Shown: one piece after another, positions 1 to 6,762 of the stretch
Position numbering within the stretch: position 1 is the first letter of the stretch
How the letters are laid out: each line of letters starts with the position of its first letter
Origin: Anaerolineales bacterium
GTDB taxonomy: Bacteria; Chloroflexota; Anaerolineae; Anaerolineales; E44-bin32
DNA: 12,359 nucleotides
Assembly: GCA_011772595.1 (NCBI GenBank)
Contig: WVZH01000062.1
Location: 1,590-13,948, forward strand
Direction of reading: 5' to 3'
Notes under the pieces: model-generated
Told to the model about the DNA's origin: nothing
Databases searched by the model: none
What the model saw: only the letters and a program-made list of their open reading frames with translations
Program-made: the position numbers and the translations under genes

Positions 1-2313
1 CTGGGCAGGTATCCTGCGATCACAGTTCCATACATGCGTCAATGGATCCGAGCGAAAGCGCGTGACATGCTCGATCCTATGGATGATGGTTCAAATCACG
101 TCGGTGACGACGAGTGGACGGGAGCCGGGATGTTTGACGTTGGGGCGGCAACCACTGCATTAGCAAACCCAACGGATCAACCGCTTGTTGTGGAAATCTT
201 AATTGAGAAGGATTGGAATTATGCAGGTTCTCAGCCACCAGACCGACCGTTTAATGTGGGCGGGCAGCCTGACTTAGGAATCCATGTGGAAGGAGACTCG
301 TTGAAAGAATGGAGGCTTTCTTACGGTCTTGGCGATGCTCCCCAATCCTGGATTGATATTCCAGTTCCCGATTCAGTTCGTTTCCAACAGCAACCCGAAC
401 CTGTTTTCTCCTACGATTCTGTTTATCAAAATTGGGACATCGAGACAGGTCACAATTATCTAGATACCGATCCCCTCACAAATAAAGAAATCTACACGCT
501 TCGCCTGGAAGCAGAAAACCTTGCGGGAACGACGTTCACCGCCTATGACTGGTTTGTACCTGCAAGAGCCAGTATCGTATTCCCGATGGTAAATTGGACC
601 TTGGTTCCGGATTGGGGTTGGATTCCGATTACAGGCTACATCGATACCCGATCGGCAGCGAGTGCTATCGTTTCCGTTTACAGTGCTTCAAATCAGCTTT
701 TGTGGGAAGGTGGTCCTCTCCCTCAATCCCCATCCAACCACTATAACGAATACCGCCCACCCCCTTCCCCGTTACCCGCAGTGGCGGGGTTCAATTTGGT
801 GCACAATTACGGCTACTGGGGAGGAATCCCTCAGTTTGATCCCGTCTCCGATGTCTTGTCATCAGAAGGATGGATTGAGTATCGTCTCACGGTTCAATCG
901 GGTGCGCGAGTAGACGAAGACAGCGTTGCTGTTTATGTCGATAATACGCACTTTAACGCTGATTACTGGCCCTTGTTTCACGAGGCGATTGAGTATGAAG
1001 GGGGTTACGGCACAGAAAATCTCGCAGATTATCCTCTGTTTGCGTGGCGGCGGTATGACGACATTTTAAAGGTAAGTGAGAACGGTGGAGGAACAGAACC
1101 GCGGCTTTTCCTGCATACTGATAAAAGTGTAATGGCATTGGACGGAATGGGTTCTCTAGTCTGGGAACGGAGACCCTCGGGCGCGCTGCGCTATCCTTAC
1201 AGCTTTGACATTTCTCATGACATGGTGATTGAGGATGTGGATGGAGATGGAAATCAGGAGGTCTTGTTTTCCGTCACCGAGCTTCAGGATGGTTGGAAGA
1301 CTCGAGTTCTATTGCTCAATGCCGAAGATGGGACGCCATACAACGGGAATTGGCCAGTTGAATACGATAAACCTCGCGATCTTTCAGCAGGGTATGTCGC
1401 CCTCGGGGATGTAATGGGTAATAGCAATCCTGAGATCTTGTTTCTTGAACCCCGAAATTTCTATTACGGAATTCCTGAAGAGGATTTGGCGCCCGCGAAG
1501 CTCCATGTTCTTGATCTCAATGGCAATGGATTGTGGGTGCACGAATTCGCCATCGAGGATAACTGGATAGGCCCTCTCGAGTTGGTCGACCTTGATGGGA
1601 ATGGCAAGGATGAGATATTTTTGCTAGGCCTCGGGATGGTTCTCCAGGGCAATGACACTATTTTCACCGGCTGGGAGTCGCTGGGCGCCGGCCTCCAATC
1701 CGTAATGCTGTTACAAAAAGGAGATAGCAGTAAAGATGTGGTGGTGGTTGGCTATGGTGAAATGTATCTAAAATCGCCCTCTGGCGTGGACCGCCCCGGA
1801 TGGCCGATTGAGGGGTACAACGCGATGGTCGGACAGATCGTATCCGGCGGGGATGAAGAAATTGTGCTTTGTGGTGAAACACTCAATGTTTTCGAAACAA
1901 GCGGCAATCAAGTGGCTTCGTTTCCGGAAGTTAATCTTGACGGGACGTGCGATGGGTTGGAAATTTTGGACGTAGATCAAGATGGTGTGGATGAGATCGT
2001 GGTTCTTGTGCATCGCTACAAGGACGACCCGGCTGCGAACGAGAGGATCGGAAGTTTCCTTGAAGCCTTTGAACTCAATGGAACTCGACTCGCAGACGGC
2101 GACGATCGCTGGCCAATCGTCTTGGCGCTACAGTCTTTTTTCGATTACCCTCGCACACCTAAGCTCAATCGGCAGGTCGCCTTTGGCGATGTCGATGGAG
2201 ATGGACATGTTGAAGTGGTCCAGCATCTGCACATCGGACCCTATGGGCTTGAGCTCGTGGATCAGGCATTCGCTGTGCCGAGTGCACAGATCGAAATTTT
2301 GCATTTGGAATGA
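1..2313 (+). CDS. Secreted subtilase-like (S8) protein with VCBS/FG-GAP repeats, 5' end missing
   Basis: The frame is open to base 1, so this is the 3' part of a longer gene; the in-frame ATG at 34 is probably internal. The first ~45 visible residues (A-R-D-M-L-D-P, then G-D-D-E-W-T-G-A-G-M-F-D-V-G-A-A) match the usual end of an S8 subtilisin catalytic domain. The catalytic Asp, His and Ser would lie outside the window. A long middle part (about residues 50-390, counted from the ATG at 34) looks like secreted beta-sandwich sequence rich in Trp, Tyr and Pro. The C-terminal half has FG-GAP/VCBS blades with Ca-binding D-x-D-x-D/N-G loops at about residues 401 (DVDGDGNQE), 519 (DLDGNGKDE), 646 (DVDQDGVDE) and 719 (DVDGDGHVE), plus a degenerate one at 459 (DVMGNSNPE). 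This suggests an extracellular calcium-stabilised beta-propeller. The repeat call is strong; the protease call rests on the short N-terminal match. A terminator follows at 2394-2422. Confidence 0.8.
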   Translation: MGRYPAITVPYMRQWIRAKARDMLDPMDDGSNHVGDDEWTGAGMFDVGAATTALANPTDQPLVVEILIEKDWNYAGSQPPDRPFNVGGQPDLGIHVEGDSLKEWRLSYGLGDAPQSWIDIPVPDSVRFQQQPEPVFSYDSVYQNWDIETGHNYLDTDPLTNKEIYTLRLEAENLAGTTFTAYDWFVPARASIVFPMVNWTLVPDWGWIPITGYIDTRSAASAIVSVYSASNQLLWEGGPLPQSPSNHYNEYRPPPSPLPAVAGFNLVHNYGYWGGIPQFDPVSDVLSSEGWIEYRLTVQSGARVDEDSVAVYVDNTHFNADYWPLFHEAIEYEGGYGTENLADYPLFAWRRYDDILKVSENGGGTEPRLFLHTDKSVMALDGMGSLVWERRPSGALRYPYSFDISHDMVIEDVDGDGNQEVLFSVTELQDGWKTRVLLLNAEDGTPYNGNWPVEYDKPRDLSAGYVALGDVMGNSNPEILFLEPRNFYYGIPEEDLAPAKLHVLDLNGNGLWVHEFAIEDNWIGPLELVDLDGNGKDEIFLLGLGMVLQGNDTIFTGWESLGAGLQSVMLLQKGDSSKDVVVVGYGEMYLKSPSGVDRPGWPIEGYNAMVGQIVSGGDEEIVLCGETLNVFETSGNQVASFPEVNLDGTCDGLEILDVDQDGVDEIVVLVHRYKDDPAANERIGSFLEAFELNGTRLADGDDRWPIVLALQSFFDYPRTPKLNRQVAFGDVDGDGHVEVVQHLHIGPYGLELVDQAFAVPSAQIEILHLE

Positions 2314-2393
2314 ATTAAGGAGTGAACTGGGTAACTTTGAAGATGCTTCAACCTCGATGGGCGAACGATTTATAGGGCGTCATTCCTGGGATC

Positions 2394-2425
2394 AGGTGGA
2401 GGAGTTTCACCCTCCGCCTTTTCTC
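2394..2425 (+). terminator. Rho-independent terminator after the VCBS-repeat gene
   Basis: A 9-bp stem (AGGTGGAGG at 2394-2402 with CCTCCGCCT at 2411-2419, one G-U pair) and an 8-base loop lead into TTTTCTC. It lies about 80 bp after the stop codon of the upstream gene, which suits it as that gene's terminator. Confidence 0.65.
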
Positions 2426-2494
2426 ACACTTTGCATTGTGAAGCGGTTAGGCAATATAGGTGAAAGAACCGGCAATACAGTTTTATAGGGATCC

Positions 2495-2511
2495 GTGACA
2501 AGGGATCAGGG
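2495..2511 (+). repeat. Dispersed 17-bp repeat, copy 1
   Basis: GTGACAAGGGATCAGGG is identical to 4477-4493. The core GGGATCAGG also occurs at 2388-2396, overlapping the start of the terminator stem after the first gene. Confidence 0.6.
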
Positions 2512-2661
2512 AGGGGTGTTTAGCATCGCAGTTATCCTGGAGGTATCCAGTTCCATTCTGCTGTTGAACTCATTGCTTGAACTTCGAGAATGTTGTATCG
2601 TTGGTTGAGATGCAAAGGCCTCATACCGAATGGGCCTCCTATAACTGGTTAACGGAATACA

Positions 2662-2695
2662 AAAGCCCGGCCTAGCACAAGGTGGGGCTTTGTTT
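2662..2695 (+). terminator. Orphan terminator-like hairpin
   Basis: AAAGCCC (2662-2668) pairs with GGGCTTT (2685-2691), followed by GTTT. No reading frame ends just upstream. A weak promoter match lies about 100 bp upstream (TTGAAC at 2563-2568, 17 bp, GAGAAT at 2586-2591), so the hairpin could end a small RNA of roughly 100 nt. It might also be a second barrier to transcription from the upstream gene. Confidence 0.45.
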
Positions 2696-2719
2696 ATAGA
2701 AAGGGGGGACATGCGAACG

Positions 2720-2743
2720 ATATTTCGCTAGTTCGAGAAATAT
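2720..2743. repeat. AT-rich inverted repeat upstream of the M48 gene
   Basis: ATATTTC (2720-2726) and GAAATAT (2737-2743) form a 7-bp inverted repeat with a 10-base spacer, followed by TTTT. It could be a regulator site or a weak hairpin in the leader of the protease gene. The sequence does not decide between these. Confidence 0.35.
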
Positions 2744-2869
2744 TTTTAATCAGACGCGAAGATAACGCCGGCATAACAGGAAGCGTGTAGAATTGGGTAC
2801 AGTCCATGTGTGAAAAGGGGTAAAGTGATCGATAAAGAGGAGATGGGGGATGGAAATTAAGCCTTGCCT

Positions 2870-2878
2870 AAAGGAGGT
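2870..2878 (+). promoter_or_regulatory. Ribosome binding site that fixes the M48 start
   Basis: AAGGAGGTG is a near-perfect Shine-Dalgarno sequence. Its core GGAGG is seven bases from ATG 2885, which rules out the in-frame TTG at 2864 as the start. Confidence 0.7.
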
Positions 2879-2884
2879 GCGGTG

Positions 2885-4477
2885 ATGATCAATTTGTTCC
2901 TGCGATCCACAATCGTGTTGGCTTTGCTCTTTGGTCTGTTGTTTGCCGTCGGGATGGTCGTTGTCGTAGTTGCCGACCTGCCGGTTTCGACGGCGGTGAT
3001 CTTCGCCCTCTTCATTCTCCTGCTTCAATACCTTCTGGGCCCCACGATCCTAGAGTTCATCTATAAGATCGAGTGGCGCGAGGCGGGGAGTGTGGACCCA
3101 CAACTGGCGAGCTTTATCGAGCGAGTCTCCGCAGAACGGAAGATTCCCGTGCCACGATTTGGTGTGATCCACGACGGCAATCCCAACGCTTTTACCTTCG
3201 GCCATTACCCTGGCAATGCTCGTCTGGTCGTCACGGCGGGGTTATTGAATTTGCTCGATCCTGAGGAGCGGGACGCCGTCGTGGCCCATGAATTGGGCCA
3301 CATAGCACATTGGGACTTCGTTGTGATGACGATGGCGGCCGCTGTTCCGCTCATCCTGTATGTCATCCATATCGCCACCAGGAATTGGAGCGATGATAGC
3401 GATAGTAACCTCGGTTTTGTCGTCATTGCTGTTGCCATCCTCTCGTACGTCGCCTATGTCGTCAGTCAATACATCGCCTTGCTGCTCTCCCGGATTCGGG
3501 AGTACTTCGCCGACCAATTCGCCGCTGAAGTGACCCACAGTCCCGATGCGCTTTCCTCTGCACTGGTCAAGATCGCCTACGGGCTCGCAAGAGCACCAAG
3601 AGAAGAAGGCAAAAAGGACGACACGCGCATGATCGCCGGAAGAGCGTTCGGCATCTTCGACCCAAAGGCGGCGCAAACCCTAGCGCTCGTGAGTGCCGGC
3701 AGTGGCAGGGTGTCCACGGCTTCGATGGAGAGCGCCATGAAGTGGGACCTGTGGAACCCATGGGCTTGGTTTTATGAGTTTGGTTCTTCCCATCCTCTAC
3801 CAGCCAAGCGTATTCGCGCTCTTGAACTTCAATCCAAAGCCTACAATCAGGTGCCCCGCTTTAGCTTTCGAGCGGAACGTCCTGAGAGTTACTGGGACGA
3901 GTTCCTCGTGGATATTTTCATCAATAACCTTCCTTTCTTAGGCTTGCTCTTAGGGCTTCTTGTGTTCTTGGTGTTTGGTCTGCTCTTACAGATTGGTGTG
4001 AATTTAATAGGCCTGCTTCTGCTATTTGTGAGCGTAGGCTGGTGGCTCAAGCGGCGGTTCTCCTACCGGCATGAATTCTCTGAACAGCGGGATGTCGCAT
4101 CTCTCATTGACGAAGTCAAAGTTTCTCGCGTTCGCTCAATCCCATGCACGATACAGGGGAAGATCATAGGTCGGGGCGTGCCGGGACTCTTTTACTCTGA
4201 GGACTTGGTTCTACAAGACAATACCGGCTTCATCATCCTAGACTACCGTCAGCCGATCCGATTCCTCGAGTTTCTCTTCGGTTGGATAAAAGCCGAGTCA
4301 CTCATCGGTCAGCGCGGGACTGCAGTTGGTTGGTATCGACGAGCACCCAGACCCTACTTCGAGATGCTGGAATTGCGCTTGGAGAACGGGGAGATGGTGA
4401 ACAGTTACTTTTATCCCGTGACCCAGTTCCTCGTTTACGCCGGGATGGTTATGGGCGTCTTGCTGATGTTCATATAG
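2885..4477 (+). CDS. HtpX-like M48 family membrane zinc metalloprotease with C-terminal extension
   Basis: Membrane-embedded zinc endopeptidase, by family expected to act in envelope protein quality control with the active site facing the cytoplasm. The zinc motif HELGH is at residues 135-139, the third ligand is Glu206 in REYFAD, and the conserved HP pair of the family is at 303-304. Two N-terminal helices (about 3-30 and 34-53) and two after the zinc motif (about 143-163 and 175-202) match HtpX topology. The 530 residues are much longer than typical HtpX (about 290). The extra part adds one or two helices (349-387), a soluble beta-rich domain (about 390-510) and a last hydrophobic segment at the C-terminus. 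I chose ATG 2885 because AAGGAGGTG ends six bases before it; GTG 2882 and TTG 2864 are in frame, but TTG 2864 lies upstream of the ribosome site. The gene stands alone and converges on the SRPBCC gene. Confidence 0.9.
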   Translation: MINLFLRSTIVLALLFGLLFAVGMVVVVVADLPVSTAVIFALFILLLQYLLGPTILEFIYKIEWREAGSVDPQLASFIERVSAERKIPVPRFGVIHDGNPNAFTFGHYPGNARLVVTAGLLNLLDPEERDAVVAHELGHIAHWDFVVMTMAAAVPLILYVIHIATRNWSDDSDSNLGFVVIAVAILSYVAYVVSQYIALLLSRIREYFADQFAAEVTHSPDALSSALVKIAYGLARAPREEGKKDDTRMIAGRAFGIFDPKAAQTLALVSAGSGRVSTASMESAMKWDLWNPWAWFYEFGSSHPLPAKRIRALELQSKAYNQVPRFSFRAERPESYWDEFLVDIFINNLPFLGLLLGLLVFLVFGLLLQIGVNLIGLLLLFVSVGWWLKRRFSYRHEFSEQRDVASLIDEVKVSRVRSIPCTIQGKIIGRGVPGLFYSEDLVLQDNTGFIILDYRQPIRFLEFLFGWIKAESLIGQRGTAVGWYRRAPRPYFEMLELRLENGEMVNSYFYPVTQFLVYAGMVMGVLLMFI

Positions 4478-4503
4478 TGACAAGGGATCAGGGGTTAGGG
4501 ATT
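4477..4503 (+). repeat. Dispersed repeat, copy 2, running into GGGATTA-type heptamers
   Basis: The 17-bp repeat GTGACAAGGGATCAGGG (4477-4493) begins on the last base of the protease stop codon. It continues as GGGATCA, GGGGTTA, GGGATTA, GGGG, a short degenerate heptamer array at 4484-4503. No function is known to me; such G-rich runs occur between genes in some Chloroflexota (general recollection). Confidence 0.5.
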
Positions 4504-4523
4504 AGGGGCGATGTGAAAGAAAC

Positions 4524-4549
4524 AGGCGGAGGGAGAAATCCCTCCGCCT
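4524..4549. terminator. Bidirectional terminator between convergent M48 and SRPBCC genes
   Basis: AGGCGGAGGG (4524-4533) and CCCTCCGCCT (4540-4549) form a perfect 10-bp stem with a 6-base loop. The tract after it is poor on the + strand (TGACTC). On the - strand the stem is followed by GTTTCTTTC, so it should work better for the leftward SRPBCC transcript. The convergent gene arrangement supports the call. Confidence 0.65.
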
Positions 4550-4593
4550 TGACTCACCCGTTGTGCGGCGAGAATTGCGGGTTTGACTTTCGC

Positions 4594-5025
4594 TCAGGCC
4601 TCCAATCGATCTTTGATGTTTGCTAGGAGAATACCCGCTTCACGTTCGTTCATCTTCACGATGACACCTTCGGCCAATTTGCCCAGCACCGGGACAGGTA
4701 CGGTGTATTCGATGTCAACGTGCAGCTTTGTGCCCTCTCCTTCGGGGGCAAAGCTCCAGACGAATTTGCTCTGAATGCCGCCTTTTGTTTCGCTCACGAG
4801 GCGTTGATTTTCTACATACTCCGTCGTCTCGCTCGCTCCTTCGAGTGACAAGCCAGCCATTTTGTAAACCCAGCTGAATCTCCTGCCCCCGGTGGGGAGC
4901 GGTTCGACGTCTTTCACGGCCACCATGCTAGGCCAGACCTCGGGAAAGTTTGTCGGCTCCTCGATGAATTGGAACACTTTTTCGACGGGTGCGTTAATGG
5001 TCACGGTACGATCTATTTTCGCCAT
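4594..5025 (-). CDS. SRPBCC (START-like / polyketide cyclase) family protein
   Basis: A 143-residue soluble protein of the SRPBCC helix-grip superfamily, which binds hydrophobic ligands in a deep cavity. The N-terminal pattern VTINAPVEKVFQFI, followed by a Phe-Pro-x-x-W-Pro turn, is the family's opening beta-strand and helix. Strands in the middle (near GRRFSWVYKMAGL and SKFVWSF) and a long C-terminal helix complete the fold, and the length is typical for a single domain. The start is supported by GGAGGAGG (5033-5040 on the other strand) seven bases upstream. The ligand or reaction cannot be read from the sequence; family members include cyclases, lipid carriers and stress proteins. No signal peptide is seen, so it should be cytoplasmic. 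Upstream on the same strand is possible decayed coding sequence. Confidence 0.88.
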   Translation of the reverse strand: MAKIDRTVTINAPVEKVFQFIEEPTNFPEVWPSMVAVKDVEPLPTGGRRFSWVYKMAGLSLEGASETTEYVENQRLVSETKGGIQSKFVWSFAPEGEGTKLHVDIEYTVPVPVLGKLAEGVIVKMNEREAGILLANIKDRLEA

Positions 5026-5040
5026 CTTCGTGCCTCCTCC

Positions 5041-5917
5041 ACCCTGGCAATAGAAGACTAATCACGCACAACGAGCTTGGGGTTGTCTTGGTCTTCCAGG
5101 ATCATGGCCCGCCCGTGAGCGCGATGCATGCTGTACGCCTGAGCCAGTCTCCGTGAGCCCGCCTAAAAACGTGAGGGAGAGCGTAGAGGTCAGGGTTACG
5201 GCAAAGGCTCGGTTCGGTGAGCCGTCTTCGGCAAACCGACGAATGGACGGGGTCATTTGCTTGAAAAATCAAAGGGTTATCCAGGATGGTTTCATCGTAC
5301 TGCTTAACGCCCCCGAGATCAACGGTTGGGGAGGGGGACGATTCGAGTTCTCGTGTCAAGGAGGATGCACTTCGACTCCATTTCCTGTGTTTTCGTCTTT
5401 CGACCTGGCATGAGGTGTCAAACGAAGAAGAGGTTTTCGTTTTGGATTGTGCGCTGAGAATGTTCTGCTTCTTTCGTAAAGTTGTATTCGCGCATCCTTC
5501 AACAAGTTCAGGATGAACTTAACTTGACGGAGTGCAGTCCAAGGACGGTCGGTGCTCTGTAAGTGTCCTTTCGAAGACATTTTGCACCGCCAAGGATGAT
5601 CCCTGAGTTCTTCATGCTCATGTGCGTGAATGGTACTTGAGCTATACGATATAGTTTGATCTCCGGGCTCAGATAAGCTAGACTGGGTGGTAATCGCTCA
5701 CGTAATCAGGAACACAGCACAGGACAAAATTGCAAGCTCATTGCGTGGGACCTCAAGTTAGAAAGCTCTTCGCTGGTTTCCCAGCCTGTAGTAAACGGGA
5801 AAGCTCTCCTTTATCGCACCCCAAATCCCCGATGCCACAACTCAAACCCCTGCTCCGTTCTATCCGTGGGAAACTGCCTTGCCAGGACAGATTCACTTTA
5901 TTCGAAAGGAGATCTGT
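5041..5917. other. Long region without a convincing gene
   Basis: Several short frames exist, but none has a family signature, a good ribosome site and sensible composition together. On the - strand a short frame ends at 5058 with I-L-E-D-Q-D-N-P-K-L-V-V-R-D and looks like a natural protein end. It is blocked by a TAG about 35 codons upstream, so it may be a degraded gene end just ahead of the SRPBCC gene. A short palindromic repeat lies at 5493-5515. A 9-bp direct repeat GAAAGCTCT occurs at 5761-5769 and 5799-5807. The promoter of the lipoprotein operon should lie here, but I could not assign it confidently. Confidence 0.4.
5493..5518. repeat. Short palindromic (REP-like) element
   Basis: CATCCT (5493-5498) and AGGATG (5510-5515) flank TCAACAAGTTC. 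The unit resembles a motif of the CCTTCGACAAGCTCAGGATGA type that I recall from intergenic regions of many bacterial genomes. Only one copy is visible here, so its repetitive nature is inferred. Confidence 0.35.
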
Positions 5918-6748
5918 ATGCGCCGAATGGTTCAGGCTCAGATCTTTATTCTATTAAGTCTTCTCCTTTCAGCCTGTGGTCGAACCGCCCAGCACGTGGG
6001 CATCCGCGCCTGGATTGACGCACCCGTGGATGGGCTCGAGATTCCTATAGGCCAGATCGTGAAGCTGGAAGGTCACGCCGCGGGTGGCCAGGGCGTCGCT
6101 CGTATCGAGTTCTGGACGAACGGGAAGCGGATCATCGAACAAGGAGATCCCGAGAGCGTTGGATTATTATCACGCTTCGAGCACATCTGGGTTCCGGAGT
6201 CACCTGGAACATATCTGGTGGAACTGGTCGCATACGACAACGCTGGCGCTGAAAGTGCACGCGACAGCATTACGGTATACATCGTAGCTGAAGCTGTCTT
6301 GGGGATCAGCGACTCGGAAACAGCGACTCCCCATCACACCACTACCGCGACCCTTTCCCCTGAAACGCCGACTGTAACACCTACCCGTGAATTTACCCGC
6401 ACGTTGACTCCTCCCCCTCCAGAGGACACGAGCGGACCTCCTGCTCCAGCACCGGTCTCACCCAAAGGCGGCGTTACCCTCGCTTGCAGCGCTATCGCCG
6501 ATCTGAAGTGGAACGCTGTATCTGATCCTAGCGGGATCGCGGAGCACCGTCTTGCCCTTGAGCGTCACCCTGGGGATAGCAATTGGACCGCTGCATCTGG
6601 AAGTCCGTGGTCCGGTGTCATGGGTACTTCCCGAAATGTCTCCGTGGAGTGCGGTTGGTACTATCGATGGCGTGTTCGAGCGAAAGACGGCGTCGGCAAT
6701 TGGGGCGATTTCTCCTCGTGGGCGACCTTTGCGGTCACCCTGGACTGA
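5918..6748 (+). CDS. Lipoprotein with Ig-like domain, Thr/Pro linker and FnIII-like domain
   Basis: A predicted cell-surface lipoprotein of 276 residues. A type II signal peptide (hydrophobic stretch to about residue 19) ends in the lipobox L-S-A-C with Cys20 as the lipidation site. Residues about 29-120 form a bacterial Ig-like domain with the G-G-x-G-V-A-R-I-E-F-W pattern. Residues about 136-182 are a Thr/Pro/Ser-rich spacer. Residues about 183-275 look like a fibronectin III-type domain (L-K-W-N-A-V at the start, Y-Y-R-W-R-V-R-A-K-D near the end). ATG 5918 is chosen because AAAGGAGA precedes it and the signal peptide starts there; an in-frame TTG at 5879 would add 13 residues ahead of the signal peptide. 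No enzyme motif is seen; adhesion, binding or scaffold roles are inferred. The gene is 14 bp from the next and is probably co-transcribed with it. Confidence 0.82.
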   Translation: MRRMVQAQIFILLSLLLSACGRTAQHVGIRAWIDAPVDGLEIPIGQIVKLEGHAAGGQGVARIEFWTNGKRIIEQGDPESVGLLSRFEHIWVPESPGTYLVELVAYDNAGAESARDSITVYIVAEAVLGISDSETATPHHTTTATLSPETPTVTPTREFTRTLTPPPPEDTSGPPAPAPVSPKGGVTLACSAIADLKWNAVSDPSGIAEHRLALERHPGDSNWTAASGSPWSGVMGTSRNVSVECGWYYRWRVRAKDGVGNWGDFSSWATFAVTLD

Positions 6749-6762
6749 GCTGGAGTTGAATC

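Larger units (their letters stand above)
2426..2884. other. Intergenic region before the M48 protease gene
   Basis: No credible gene is visible. The region holds a GTGACAAGGGATCAGGG copy (2495-2511), an orphan terminator-like hairpin (2662-2695) and an AT-rich inverted repeat (2720-2743). Just before the protease ATG there is a strong Shine-Dalgarno sequence, AAGGAGGTG (2870-2878). No good -35/-10 pair could be assigned for the protease gene. Confidence 0.5.

Noticed and set aside
1982..2488. 168-codon frame overlapping the end of the VCBS-repeat gene
   Set aside because: It lies in another frame of a well-supported gene, has no family signature and runs through the terminator hairpin.
2864..2884. 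TTG 2864 as start of the M48 protease
   Set aside because: The Shine-Dalgarno sequence lies downstream of this TTG and points to ATG 2885.
3242..3676. 144-codon antisense frame inside the M48 gene
   Set aside because: Complement of a strongly supported coding sequence, with no family features.
5879..5917. TTG 5879 as start of the lipoprotein
   Set aside because: It would put 13 extra residues before the signal peptide, and ATG 5918 has its own AAAGGAGA.
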